A stretch of DNA of 64,000 nucleotides from the NCBI GenBank assembly GCA_002150815.3, contig NDFF03000033.1, positions 62,001-126,000 of the forward strand. Direction: 5' to 3'. The position numbers and the translations under genes were made by a program. The stretch is from Grammothele lineata (lineage: Eukaryota > Basidiomycota > Agaricomycetes > Polyporales > Polyporaceae). Numbering within the stretch: position 1 is the stretch's first letter; each line of letters opens with the position of its first letter. Shown here in pieces: positions 11,127 through 24,688 of this stretch. Under the pieces are notes generated by a model. That model was not told where the DNA came from. It saw nothing but the letters and a program-made list of their open reading frames with translations, and did no database searches.

Positions 11127-12343
11127 CTACACAAGAAGCGCCCGGTTCTCGCTCCAAAGTAGCTGCTTCACTTGTGTCAAGGCTTGAGAGGTTTTCGAGA
11201 TCGCCTCCGCTATCTGGGTGATTGAGCCGGGGTCAACAAACGCAGCGCCCGAGCACTCATTCAACCGTTCGGAGAGGATGAGCAATGTCCGTTCAAGCGA
11301 CTGGGCTGTGATCTGGAGGGCTGAAGTGGTGGTTGAACCGGATGACGCAGGCTGTGCGTTCATGTGGAATGTTGCATTATCAGGTGAGACTGCGATATTG
11401 GCCACGCCCAACCGCTCGACAGAAGGGGCTGCAGACACTCCCTATAGCCCCCGGTCAATTCCTTGTCATACACCAGAAGTATCAGAAGCCATACCGTGCG
11501 AGGTGGGATCGGAGGCGCTCTGGCTTGTCCTTTGTCAGGCACCGTTGTAGATGTCGGGGCGGATTGGAGAGTGGTAACGCTAGGATGCGCTTGTTTGACT
11601 TCCGCCGGGATGAGCGGTTGTGGCATCGGCACAAGACGGACTTGCCCAGAGGCATTCTCGTCGACGTAGACGGCTGCACAGATCACACATTCCTGTATAA
11701 CGGTGATTGAGAAACGCCCGCATGGCCCATGTAGTCAAATTACTTGCCTTCCTAGGGTCGACAGAAGTACCTGCTTTGGGCGGACGCACAAGAGGGATGC
11801 CATAGCAGCCAGAGTTAGGGCACTCGTCCGCAAGCATAGCCCATCCCTTGAGCATGCGTTTGCCTATCTCGGCAGACGCTGCGTCTGATTGACGGCGACG
11901 ACGTAGAAGCTCAGCCGTATCCATCACAGGCGTCAAGGCAGGCGAGCTTTGGGCATCGGATACTTCTGTTGGCGGTGTTGAAGAACGAGATATGCCGCCG
12001 CTATTGCTAGAGATCGATCCCACCTCCGAGGTAGTTGCAACCTTCGTTTCAGCGACGCGGGGGGGCTCTGGGGCACCGGTGGAAGCCATCGGAGCGCTTG
12101 TAGCAGGGGCGTCGTCGCAATTAACACATAGATGGGATTGAACAGAGTGGGAGGCCGGAGACCTCATCAGGGGCACTTTTGAGCATTTCGAGCAGATGAT
12201 ATCAGTAAGGATCTGCAGGAGTGATGCGCGAGTGGCCAAAGCAGAGTTAATCACAGAGCGAAGTCCAACGGAAATGAGGTACGCACCCAGCCCCTGAGCA
12301 TGAATTCTCCCAACCTGCTCGACACATCGAAGATGGTGGTCAT
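11127..12343 (-). CDS. ZNRD2/SSSCA1-type (p27 autoantigen) zinc-ribbon protein, two domains
   Basis: Homologue of the human Sjogren/scleroderma autoantigen p27 (ZNRD2). Start is the ATG at 12343 (MTTIFDVSSRLGEFMLRGW). An intron then leads to ILTDIICSKCSKVPLMRSP with a second CxxC (CVNC). After a Ser/Thr/Pro linker a second copy follows: IGKRMLKGWAMLADECPNSG, CYGIPLVRPP, DPRK and ECVICAAVYVDE. So the LGxxMLxGWxLxDxxC unit occurs twice, each with two cysteine pairs. The C-terminus is a helix, LERTLLILSERLNECSGAAF and ISKTSQALTQVKQLL. Separate introns include one with a GC donor (11693-11747). The human protein has one such domain, and its role there is linked to microtubules and chromosome segregation; the fungal role is unknown. 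Confidence 0.85.
11693..11747 (-). other. GC-AG intron in the ZNRD2-like gene
   Basis: The donor is AAG|GCAAGT and the acceptor TATACAG|GAATG, 55 nt. Splicing restores DPRK-ECVICAAVYVD, the expected second cysteine pair. No GT donor nearby keeps the frame. Confidence 0.75.
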
Positions 12344-12674
12344 AGCCCTGCTTATCTTGCTTCAAAGGGGAGTTGACACCGGACTGTAGGCGACGAATGG
12401 CGACCTCGGGATCAGGAGTGTGGGGAGATTAGTCGTGGTCCGGGTAAGCACTCAGACGAGTGTCACCTCTGCCCCCGCTCCGAAAAAGCCGGAGTCGCTC
12501 GCGTTACCCCGATCACGTGCTGACGCGACGAGGTGTTCCACGTCGGCGAGTGTGTCAGTACTCAGGCCTGTAACGCTCTCACCGCTACCATCTCTCTTGC
12601 TTCTCCCTTCCATCTGCGCTCTTGGCGACTGCGTGTGCAACATCCGGCGAAACTGCTTTGGAGAACAGTTCTGG
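12344..12674. promoter_or_regulatory. divergent promoter, ZNRD2-like / EDEM
   Basis: 331 bases between two divergent starts. On the plus strand it is pyrimidine-rich just before the EDEM ATG, as in many fungal 5' leaders. No TATA box is obvious. Confidence 0.5.
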
Positions 12675-15600
12675 ATGAGGTGGCCCTCAGTGTGGCCCAC
12701 TGGTCTCCTCGCACTTCTCATCGCCGGCCTCGATAGCCAATGGCTAGCCCCTGGCTCCGTACATGCCTTCGCCGAGGGAGCGCAATGGACCGGCGACCGT
12801 AAATTGGTCCTGAGGTAAGAACCTCTCTTCTCACATAGAGTTGTGTTTGACGTTGAACTACAGGGACCAGGTTCGGGCATTGTGGCTACATGGATTTGAC
12901 AACTACATGCGGCTCGGTCCGTACGCTCCTTTGCCGAGCAAATGTCTTCTCACTTAATACTTGTGGCGTACTCTCAGCGTTTCCGATGGATGAGGTTTGT
13001 CGTATCTCTGAAACATAGAACTACGTACCAACTTGATTTACAGCTCGCTCCCTTGTCATGTACAGGCCGAGGTCCCAACTGGCACAATCCGTGAGTGATT
13101 CATCGATTGATATATGTTTTTCTGTTATTGACTCCCAAATGTAGGGCCGATATCGCCACCAACGACGTCGCTGGGAATTTCTCAGTGACCCTAGTGGATG
13201 CGCTCGACACATTCGTGGTGTTGAATGATCCTCCAGGATTCGAGAAAGCCGTGCAGGACATCATCAAATGGGTGTCCTTTGATGTGAATACGAAACCGCA
13301 AGTATTTGAGACCACCATTCGCGTTCTAGGCGGTCTTCTGTCCGGACATATATTTGCTGAGAAGAAAAACCAACCATTCTACTTGTCCTGGTATAAGGGC
13401 GAGCTTCTCACTATGGCGTATGACTTAGGATCGAGGCTACTTCCAGCCTTCTCCACTCCCACCGGTCTCCCATATGCGAGGGTAATTTGATCACTCTCCC
13501 TTTAGACTGGTCTTACTCACGGCGTTCTAGATTAACCTTCGCCACGGAGTTGCCAAAGGAGAATCCATAGACAGTTGTGCGTGTTGGCGAAGGACCCGAT
13601 TTTCCGTTCGCTGACATACTTCATAGGTACTGCGGGGGCGGGTTCGCTCATCCTCGAGTTTGGGACTTTGAGCCGTCTGACTGGAGACGACCGCTTCGAG
13701 AAGGCTGCATATAAGGCCTTTTTTGCGCTATGGAACCGCAGATCGGACATAGGTCTTGTAGGCAATACCGTCAATATATTTTCTGGAGTACGTCCATACT
13801 GTGGCCGTGTGACGTGTGCCGGCCATATAACAAGCATAACTACAGAACTGGTTGCATCCAGAAGTCAATGGGATTGGCGCGGGGATCGATTCCTTCTATG
13901 AGTACGCTCTGAAATGGTACATCATGAGTGGCAAGTGCTGTCGTGTTACAATCTATCCGTACCAGCCCCCTAAAATATTCAAACAGGGGAAGTCGAATTC
14001 TTGGATGTTTGGCAAGACTCCTATGCATCTGCCATGAGATATCCTAGGTCACCGGACGGCTATTGGGTAAGTTGGAGTTCCAACTTTCCCGACTAGCCCT
14101 GTTCTGACGGTTGTGCAGTATCGGAACGTGAACATCTTCACGGTACATAACTCCTACATTTTCTCGATTCCACTAATACTTATAGATCCCTCTATAGGGC
14201 GATGCTCAATACGCATCTGTTGACTCACTGTCAGCGTTCTGGCCAGGGCTCCAGGTTTTGGGGGGCGACATTGAAAACGCTATCAAGTCTCACCTCATTT
14301 GTACGCCTTGAAGCAGCGAGTGGACACTGCAATCTCAACTCACACATCCGGCGCCACAGATTGGAACCTATGGAGAGGTTTTGCCGGACTTCCGGAAGTC
14401 TGGGATATGAACTATCGTGTCGGAACAGCCTTGCAATATCCATTGCGGCCAGGTTGTCTCCCGTGTGCTTCCTGCTTATAAGTTATTGCTGACGACGCTA
14501 TTTGCAGAGTTCGTCGAGTCAACATGGTACCTCTATCGAGTGAATGCCTAATGCTGTAAGCGTTTCGGCCCCGCTAACAAATGTGTATTTAGGCTACGAA
14601 AGATCCTTTCTACCTCGATGTTGGTGGTAAGTAGCTGTCTTCCGGTACGCCGGTTCTACAAGTTGATTTCCTTCGCAGCACGAATATTCTTTGATATCGT
14701 CCGTCGTTCTAAGGTAGACTGTGGCCTTGCAAGCATCAAGGACCTCCGTACAAACATCCAAGACGACCGGATGGAGTCATTCGTACTCTCCGAGACTCTG
14801 AAGGTGCGCAACATCCCGTAGACTCTGGCGGCGTTGAGACTGCTGATCCGTTACTAGTATTTATTCCTCCTCTTCGATGAAGAGAATCCTGTACACAAGG
14901 ATGATTCACACTGGGTTTTCACGACCGAGGGACATATTCTCTCACTTGAGCCCCATCGTCTTAAACCCATTTCTGCAGCACGCCGGAAACTTCGCCGAGT
15001 CGAAAATCTGCAATGCCCAGAGTACCTCAATCCGTTATTGGCGTTTGACAGCTGGGATGCCGATACTGGAATGCATGGAGGTGTTCTAGCACGCGGGGAT
15101 GTCGACTATGTGCGCAACCTAATAGGCCGCGCGCCGTCTGAATACGAGGAGAAGAGCTGGTCCCCGAATGGATGGTGTCAACTACCCAGGTTTGAGCCAT
15201 ATGTGAGTTCAACGGATCGCCGTAGATAACGCGTGTGGGCTGATACGTCTTTTTAAGACCTACGACTTTGTGCTTTCAGCCGATGGCTCTGCTGTCCCCG
15301 AGGATCTGCTGCCGTCATCAGAGAAAGTGGGCACAGTTGCAGATGGATACATGGTTCACAACATGTCCGGCATACGTGTCCAAATCACTAGCCGTCTAGA
15401 TGGCAAAGGCTACGACATCGCGAAACGTAAGTCCTGCGCAAATATATACTTCTACGTCGTTATTCTGAGTTTGTCTTAGTTGGTCCGTACGCTGTGAAGA
15501 CAGGCCAAAAAGTCTACTTTAACGACTCGGCGTTGGTCTTCCCTCCCGCTAACGGTGTGGACGTCTCTAAGCCAAAGCGCGCTCCAGAGGTCACCTTACG

Positions 15601-16243
15601 TCTTCACTTCGACTACGTTGACCCCATGTTACAGCCCCAGGCGCCCGGCATGCAAGACCTCATCACGGAGACCGTCGTATCCGCCGCGACAGCGCTCTTT
15701 GGTGGAGACCCTGTCGCCTCGCCCTCTGCCCTTGGCTCGAAAAGTCTCCGTTTCGGGCACGGCGACGGTGTGCGAGTCGTGCGCTTTCTTGACAACCCGC
15801 TCGGATGTGCGCCATACGAAGGCGTGCTGTTTGACGATGAGGCGATCGTAGTGCGCCGCGGCGATTGCACATTCCTTGAGAAACTCGTGTTCGCGCAGCG
15901 CGCGGGCGCGTCGGGCGTCGTCGTGTTGGGCGATGAGGACAGTCATATCAATCCCTCGGCGGATCATGAAGAGCTCGAGGCCGCGGGGCCTGGTATCGAC
16001 GAGATCGCGGTCGTCGTGCTTCGCAAGGGGGACGCGGAAACCGTTGAGCAGATGCTGGACGCGGCGGATCGGTACGGTATTGGGGCGGTGCGACTGGTCG
16101 TTGAGCCGCAAGGCGGACGCGCGGCGGCCGACGAACAGCCAGGCGGCGCGGAGGGAAGTCGGGAGTCGCCATTGAAGGAGGACGTAGCGCGTATACTGTA
16201 TCTCAATAACCACCCGCTGCTTAACACGCGGCTCTTGATCTGA
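12675..16243 (+). CDS. MNL1: ER degradation-enhancing alpha-mannosidase (GH47) with C-terminal PA domain
   Basis: Htm1/EDEM enzymes trim a mannose from misfolded glycoproteins in the ER and mark them for degradation. Start at 12675; the first exon encodes a signal peptide ([20 protein letters not shown]). Short exons follow: [37 protein letters not shown], the GH47 core [82 protein letters not shown] and the calcium-site segment TTEGH. The C-terminal exon (15494-16243) carries a protease-associated domain ([36 protein letters not shown]), as in EDEM3-like proteins. It ends [11 protein letters not shown] with no HDEL-type tail. Around 900 residues by estimate. More than a dozen introns, so some small joins are approximate. 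Confidence 0.93.
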
Positions 16244-16366
16244 GATGCGCTTGTAGAATACACAGTTCTGGACAGCGCTGCCTCGAACACTCTGGATTAA
16301 TATCGCCGCTCCATGCCGTCTATTCTTTATTCTTCTATGCCACGCTCCGAAATCCCCAGACCGCAT

Positions 16367-17092
16367 CTAGTCGTCGACCTTGACAATCGAGTACATGGGC
16401 GCATCAAGTTTCTCGGCAGCCTTGAGGAAGGTGAGCTCGATGATGAAGAGGTACTCAAGCGTCTTGCCGCCGAGCTTCGCGACGAGCTCACCCGCGGCCT
16501 TCGCAGACCCGCCTGCGATAGTCCTCAAGAGAGTGCTCCTTCAGTAAACATAACGATGGCGTACCAGTGGCGATAAGGTCGTCCACTACGACAACGGTCT
16601 GACCCGGCTTGATCGCATCCGCCTGCATCTCAAAGACATCCTAACAAAATCCACCATCCTCGCTAGTGAGCTAAAGTGCGTCGCGTCTGGATAGATAAGT
16701 GACAGCGCACCACGCCGTATTCCTTCTGGTACTCCGCATGGATGACCTCTCCGGGGAGTTTACCCTTCTTCCGGACAGGCACAAATGCAGCGCCGAGGCG
16801 CATTGCGATGAGTGGCCCAAGAAGAAAGCCCCGCGCATCGAGTCCTACGACGACATCTATCTTCTTGTCAGGCGATCTGGCCACCGTCTCAGATGCGAGC
16901 CGGTGCACAAAGTGCGTGATGAGCGTCTCGAACGCGACGGGGTCACGAAGGAGCGGGAAGATGTCCAAGAAAACAATGCCCTGGGAAACGAACGGTGAGA
17001 GCGATGTCATTGCGACTACATCATATGCACACCTTCTTGGGCCAGTCGGGGAATGGACGCAGAAGGCTCTTTAGATGCTCAACGTCGGCCAT
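16367..17092 (-). CDS. APT1: adenine phosphoribosyltransferase
   Basis: Purine salvage enzyme making AMP from adenine and PRPP in the cytosol. Start at 17092 (MADVEHLKSLLRPFPDWPKK), then an intron, then GIVFLDIFPLLRDPVAFETL, VVVGLDARGFLLGPLIAMRL and GAAFVPVRKKGKLPGEVIHA. The PRPP-binding loop VVVVDDLIATG follows, and the C-terminal SAKAAGELVAKLGGKTLEYL ends KVDD at 16367. All standard APRT blocks are present in order, about 180 residues. It converges with the EDEM gene, with only about 120 bases between them. Confidence 0.95.
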
Positions 17093-17477
17093 CGTGGTGA
17101 GGAATCAGCAAGTATAGAGTGTACGAAAGCAGCGTCATTCGACGATTTTCGCGTACTAGGCCGCCAGGTACCGCGATCCGTTTCGAAGTCCAATCGGGAA
17201 TTCTATATCCTGATAGTAGAAGTCCAGGCTAGCTCAGGCCACTAGTGATTACCCTCCTTTCCATAATGCACAATGATACCACGCCAGGCGCTCGCAACTG
17301 ACAACTATTACCCCGAACTTCTCATCGGAATTGTTGATCAATCTCGAAGTGCAGAGTCATAGTACAACAGTGCAGAGAAATGCACGCGTGATCATGGATC
17401 ATAGATTGCCATACCCTTGTAGCATAAAAAGAGAGATCATGTGCAGGATACAAGGACGACGACAGCAGGCTATGGTT
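17093..17477. other. intergenic, tandem minus-strand genes
   Basis: 385 bases holding the APRT promoter and the S1 gene 3' end. No gene is seen. Confidence 0.5.
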
Positions 17478-18467
17478 TTACACAGACTCGAGGATCTCAG
17501 GCTCCTTGAAGTCCTTGACTACACGAGTGCCAGTCTCCTAGGACGATCATCAGTCGGCGTGTGAGAGATGCACGTCGAGATTCAACTCACGTCTGTCGAC
17601 TCGCCGTGAAGCTCAAGCAGCTTCGACATATCGAACTTCGGCGCCTTGAGAATCTTTGCCTTGTGGACGTAGACGTTCTGCAGGGGGTAGATGCTCCTCG
17701 CCGCCTTCTCAATCTCTCGACCAATCGCCTCCGGCACGAACTTCTGTACGAGCTCCTTGAGGTCGCAGCTCGTTGCCTCCCGGGTCATGATCTCGAACAT
17801 CTTTTTCCGGATCTCCCGAATCTGCGCCGACTGTGCATAGGTAGTCTTGCGGACCTGCGATGGCCGACGCTTGGTGAAGCCGATCGCAAAGAGGCGGAGG
17901 AGGTAGCCGTCGGTCGTCTTGACGTCGACGTGCGCCTCAATGAGGGTTTGCCACTTCCGGACGAGCGAGCGAAGCTTGTCGGAAGTGAAGCTCATGCCGT
18001 GGAAGTTGGTAAGGCAGTTCTTGCCCTGAACCTCATCGACCCGGAGCTTGATCTTGCGGAACGCCTGCTCCTCATCCTTGTTGAGGTCAGCAAGGGACAC
18101 TTCGATGATACGGCCCTTAAGCGAGTCGTTGGCATTTTCTGTGCTAGCGATAAGACACAGATCGAAAGGGGGGGCAGTTGAGTACACTCACTGAGACCCT
18201 GGGACCTGTTGACAAGTGTCTTGCCGACGTTCTTAACCTCGAAGATTGAGGGTGCCTTCAGGTCATACCAGTCTGACAGGAGACACGTCGGCACAGAAGA
18301 TCACTCGAGCACTACACTACTCACCCTTGCGGGAGAAAGGGTCGACGACCTTCTTCTTGATACCCTTCTTGCCCTTGGACAAACGCTTGTTCTACGTTGG
18401 CGTGCCAGTCAATGAGCTGAGCCGCGCCGCATCCTAATCTTCGACGACTAACCTTGCCGACAGCCAT
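17478..18467 (-). CDS. RPS1: 40S ribosomal protein S1 (S3a/eS1)
   Basis: Structural protein of the small ribosomal subunit. The start at 18467 (MAVGK) is followed by an intron after five codons, a common fungal ribosomal-protein layout. Next exons give [45 protein letters not shown], and then the large exon with [60 protein letters not shown] and [13 protein letters not shown]. The last exon ends [19 protein letters not shown] at 17478. Length near 256 residues as expected. Divergent from ATG10, with 186 bases shared. Confidence 0.97.
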
Positions 18468-18653
18468 GATGGATAGGAGAAAAAGGAGCGGTAGGGAGAG
18501 ACCGCGAGGAGGGAAGCCGGCACTTGGACGGGCTGAGTTTTGGGATGCCTGTATCAGTTGGGACGGGCGGGGCTGTGGGAACTACCCAGGTGGCTGAAAC
18601 CTTCTTGGAGCAGCTGTATAGTTTATTCTCACGCCACATTCTCCTGCTTCACC

Positions 18654-19402
18654 ATGCTCGCTCTCACTCGTGCCCAGTTCGACGCAGCCTGCAAGGCGTA
18701 TGCCAATGCCCACCGCAATGGTGATCCTTCCGTAAACCGCCTTCCGGCTGGGTGGCTCTGGACAGAGCATGCAGTACGCCTTCCGTGGACTTCTCGTCTG
18801 CCACAGCTCTCATCTTTCATAGTACATCGCTGGACTCGGCTATCTCGAGAGGACCGTTCGATTTCCTCGAAAGTTCTCCCAGGTCTCGGGGTTGGACGAG
18901 TTGCAGGACGAGTTTGCTCCGAGTACCGATGTCGACGAGTCTGAGTGCAGACACGCCGGCGACATCTTGACGTGTGCTCAGTATATCGTCCATTCCGCGA
19001 CATTCGGAGTCCCAGCACTTTACTTCACCATCCATGATTCCAGTAGGTGCTCTTGCGGGATTACTATTGCACGCTCCTTAGGCGGACTCCTCAGGCGGTT
19101 CACCACTTGCTCTCGATGAGATTGTGCAAACACCGCTCTTTCGGCGACATGCCTTGCCTCCCGCCGAAGCCAGCTCGTTTGGGCTAACACTCCCAGACTC
19201 TTCAATCTCCCTGCTCTCGCAGGGCGACCACCCGACGTTGGGCACTCCCGCCTGGTACCTGCACCCGTGTCATACGGCAGAGGTAGTTGGCGAACTCATG
19301 GCGGAGCTTGACGGGGAGGATCACAGCGGGCTACGGTGGATGGAGGCCTGGTTTGCGGTCGTGAGCAACCTGGTGGACTTTTCTACGGGCGTTGGAATAT
19401 AG
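18654..19402 (+). CDS. ATG10: autophagy E2-like conjugating enzyme Atg10
   Basis: Atg10 transfers Atg12 to Atg5 in autophagosome formation. Start at 18654 (MLALTRAQFDAACKAYANAH). Following pieces are GYLERTVRF, DILTCAQYIVHSATFGVPAL with YFTIHDSSGSPLALDEIV across an intron ending at about 19093, and the active-site block GTPAWYLHPCHTAEVVGEL, where the Cys of HPC is the thioester residue. The end is FAVVSNLVDFSTGVGI. The LHPC context and short length (about 200 residues) fit Atg10 rather than Atg3, which is longer. Confidence 0.9.
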
Positions 19403-19773
19403 GCGTTGGCGTTGGCGACTGAGCGGATGATGCTCCTGCGCGCCGCTCCCCGCGGGGAGTGTGGGGCGGGCCGAGCGCGAGACGCAGCGGAGGGCGCGAA
19501 TCAGCTGCCTGGGGTCGGGGATCGGGTCGGCTCTTGGCCATTGGCGTGACACGCGCAGGCCGAGTCGTCTTATAAACGTCCGACATGGTCTCACTCTGCC
19601 CCCGCTCCGACGCTGCACCGGCGCACGACGACGTGAAGCGCGACCTGGTCTTCGGGACTGAACACGTCCTTTTGCCGTCGTACGATCGCTAAATCCCGAG
19701 GCCTCGCGCTTGTCCTCGCATTAATCGATCAGCTCGTGCCACCCTCGCGGCGGATATAAAGATCCTCAACGCC
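19403..19773. promoter_or_regulatory. ERG10 promoter region
   Basis: 371 GC-rich bases. A TATAAA sits at 19755-19760, only 14 bases before the first ATG of ERG10 (19774) but 80 bases before the second (19840). Confidence 0.5.
19755..19760 (+). promoter_or_regulatory. TATA box upstream of ERG10
   Basis: TATAAA in the context GGATATAAAGATC. If it is used, most transcripts should start downstream of the first ATG at 19774. Confidence 0.5.
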
Positions 19774-21826
<2,053 letters not shown>

Positions 21827-24258
21827 ATGGCGATTGTTCAAGAACGAAAGTCTATCGAGAAGCGGGCCTCGACAGAGAAACTCCCGTCCCAGGACGAGGA
21901 GAAGGATTCAGTCTCCGTCGTGGACAGCGCGGACGGGGACGAGGCTCTTAAGCTCGTTGGCAAGGAGCGCACGCAGCAGTTCAGCGAGGAATACAACCGG
22001 AAGCTAAGGAGGAAGTTGGTATGTCTCCGGCTCAATACCTGACGTCTATGCTTTCATTGGTTAACGTCAACTACAGGACTGGATCATTCCACCGTTGTGT
22101 GCTGCGGTGTACTTCACTCAATTTCTGTATGATCACGAGCAATCCTGTGCTGCTCAGGCTAGCCGGCACTCATGTTATGTGATCATAGGGACAAAACATC
22201 CCTCAACTATGCAAGGTTCGTTCGTTCATGTAGTTGCCATACGATTCTATGCTAAGCCTTCGTTTAGCATCATGGGTTTCCCCATCACGGGCCAGGTACG
22301 TCCGAAACGCCCTGTGTGTCTACCAACGGCAACCGACGCCAACCTTGTTTGTGTAGCACTACAATTTAGTTTCGCTCGCTTTCTATCTCGGCTTCTTTGT
22401 CTGGGAGTTTCCGACTGTATACATCTCCCAGAAGCTCCGGGTACGCATCATCGTATACTCGTGTGACTACAGCTTTCTAACCCCGCATAGGTCGCGAAAT
22501 ACCTTGGTGCAAACATCATCGTTTGGGGCATCGTTCTCATGTGCCACGCGGCTGCATCCTCATTCGGCGCATTCTTTGCTCTGCGCTTCCTACTGGGTGA
22601 GCTCCTTCAAGTGTATAACGCTATGACACCTCAAGTTGAAGGACATGTTAGGCATGTGCGAGTCTTGCGTTGCGCCCATCCTCATCCATATCATCACTAT
22701 GTTCTACAAGAAGGACGAACAGGTTTGAGTCTCGGCTTCGTGTATAGACGTGGTTTGTGATAACGTTGCTTTGCAGGGCACGCGCGTGTCGTGGTTTTAC
22801 GTTATGGTGAGACGTTTGCTACCATTCATGTCGCCGACATTTGCTAATGCCGTCATCCAGAATGGTACTATAGCATATCGTGTTGCTCATCCGTATCTCG
22901 CTGATCCCGCGCAGGTCTCACACAAGTTTTTGGTGGCTTTGTGGCGTACGGCATCTCCTTCAGTGATGGGCGGGTACTTGCGCCTTACAAGATCATTTAC
23001 ATCTTGCTTGGGGCTCTGGCTATTCTCGTTGGCACCGCAGTTGTCGCCTTCTTGCCCGACTCTCCCGTTCACGCATGGGTGCTGTCGAAAGAGGAACGCA
23101 TCGCTGTCTTGGAACGCGTTCGCGACGACCAGGGTGGCATGGAGAACAGGCACCTGAAGAAGGAGCAGATCTTTGAAGCTCTAACGGACATCCGCACGTG
23201 GCTCATCGTGCTTACCGTCATGCTCAGTGAGTGTGACTTTCCCATCGACAAGGCAGCTGGCTCTGACCCTTAATTACTAGCGAGTATCCCGAATGGAGGG
23301 CTGAGCAACTGTGAGTCTACCTTCAGCCTATGCGACTCTCATCTCGTTCTGACGGCTCCACAGTCAGCAACCTCATCATCAAGAGCTTTGGCTATACGTA
23401 AGCTCTCCCGCCCGCCATAACGCCATAGAGACGCTCACCTCCCCTGCAGCTCAAAACAGACACTGATTTTGTCGACACCCGCGGGAGTGATCGCGTCACT
23501 TACCACCCTGTTCTGCGGCTGGTACTCCGACAAGAAGGTGTGCACTTCTGATGATCACCCATGCGTGTACAACCGTTGACGCTCTGCATAGCAAGACCGT
23601 ATGGTCCCTATCGTGTTTGCGCTCATCCCAACAATCATTGGCGCGGCCATGTTGATTGGGTTGAATGACTCGGGTAACAAGGGTGCCCTTCTGTTTGGTA
23701 TGTCTGACGTCCGTCTGCTAGCAATACGCGCTCAACCTCAACCCAACAGCGACGTACCTCATCGGTACCTTTGGGAGTGCGCTGTCGTCGGTTTACGCCT
23801 ACAACGCCAGCAACACCAGTGGGCACACCAAGAAGGTGCGTGAGGACGTCTCGGCTTATCTATACGTGTGCTTATCGTCACAACGGGCTGTAGAATACCA
23901 TCAACGCCATTACTCTGTCGACATTCAGTGTTGGCAACATCATTGGCACGGAGATATTCCAGCCCAAGGATGCTCCAGACTACATACCCGGCAAGATTGC
24001 GATCATGGTGCTCCTGACTGTGCAACTCTTCATCTCTTTCCTGCTCCGCTGGATCAACCAGCGTCTCAATCGGAAGAAGCAGGAGCATTTAGCGGCGGAG
24101 AAAGAGCGCCGTGGATGGTCTGACGAGGATGTCCAGAAGGAACGGGAGCGGCATGCCTTCATGGATTTGACGGATAAGCAGTACGTTGATAGTTCTGACC
24201 CTTCGCACTGGACGCTCATAATGTTCATAGGAACATCTTCTTCGTCTACACGACGTAG
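21827..24258 (+). CDS. MFS transporter, allantoate permease (DAL5-like) family, copy 1
   Basis: Twelve-helix plasma-membrane transporter of the anion:cation symporter group; likely substrates are small organic anions or ureides, not inferable from sequence. Start at 21827 (MAIVQERKSIEKRASTEKLP). A charged N-tail ends ALKLVGKERTQQFSEEYNRK; then DWIIPPLCAAVYFTQF, IMGFPITGQ, HYNLVSLAFYLGFFVWEFPT, FGAFFALRFLLGM, HIITMFYKKDEQGTRVSWFY, SDGRVLAPYKIIYILLGALA, a cytosolic loop (LSKEERIAVLERVRDDQGGM), SNLIIKSFGYTS, IASLTTLFCGWYSDKKDRM, YAYNASNTSGHTKK and a C-tail ending DKQNIFFVYTT. Many introns, some separating very short exons. Exons join in frame with no disabling change that I see. Confidence 0.88.
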
Positions 24259-24688
24259 ACAGGAAAGGATGATGAAACAGACGAAAGACTACGTACTTCA
24301 CGAGCCAACGCAGTTGTTACGGATGTTGCCACAAATGTAACTTGCACGAGCACCCAAGGCTGACTACTTCCGTTGGAACATGAAGCCCGCTTATCGAACG
24401 CACAGAGTTCTGATCTATATCGGGCGCGCCGGTACGGCTCGTCCGGTGCTCCTGTCAGAAGCAGAGGGTTCTATCTTGCTCGTAGAAGTCTCCCATGGGA
24501 TACACGAGGTTGTATGGAGCCTTTGAGTCATTCTTGGACCGTGTGGTTGCGTTCACGTTGCGCGTATCTAAAGCGGCACGTCACAGGACACCAGGAAGTA
24601 GTATTTAAAGGGGCGTATCGCTAGGTGCGAAAGGCGTGAGTCTGCTTCTCGAACTGTCTTTACTTCTTCCACCTTTCTTCTCAATAGC
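24259..24688. promoter_or_regulatory. region between the tandem MFS genes
   Basis: 430 bases. A TATA-like TATTTAAAG sits at 24602-24610, about 80 bases upstream of the second ATG. Confidence 0.45.

Noticed and set aside
12420..12674. Upstream extension of the EDEM frame
   Set aside because: The ATG at 12675 gives a clean signal peptide; the upstream codons do not.
15629..16366. Long minus-strand frame opposite the EDEM PA domain
   Set aside because: Shadow of a GC-rich coding exon with strong EDEM homology on the plus strand.
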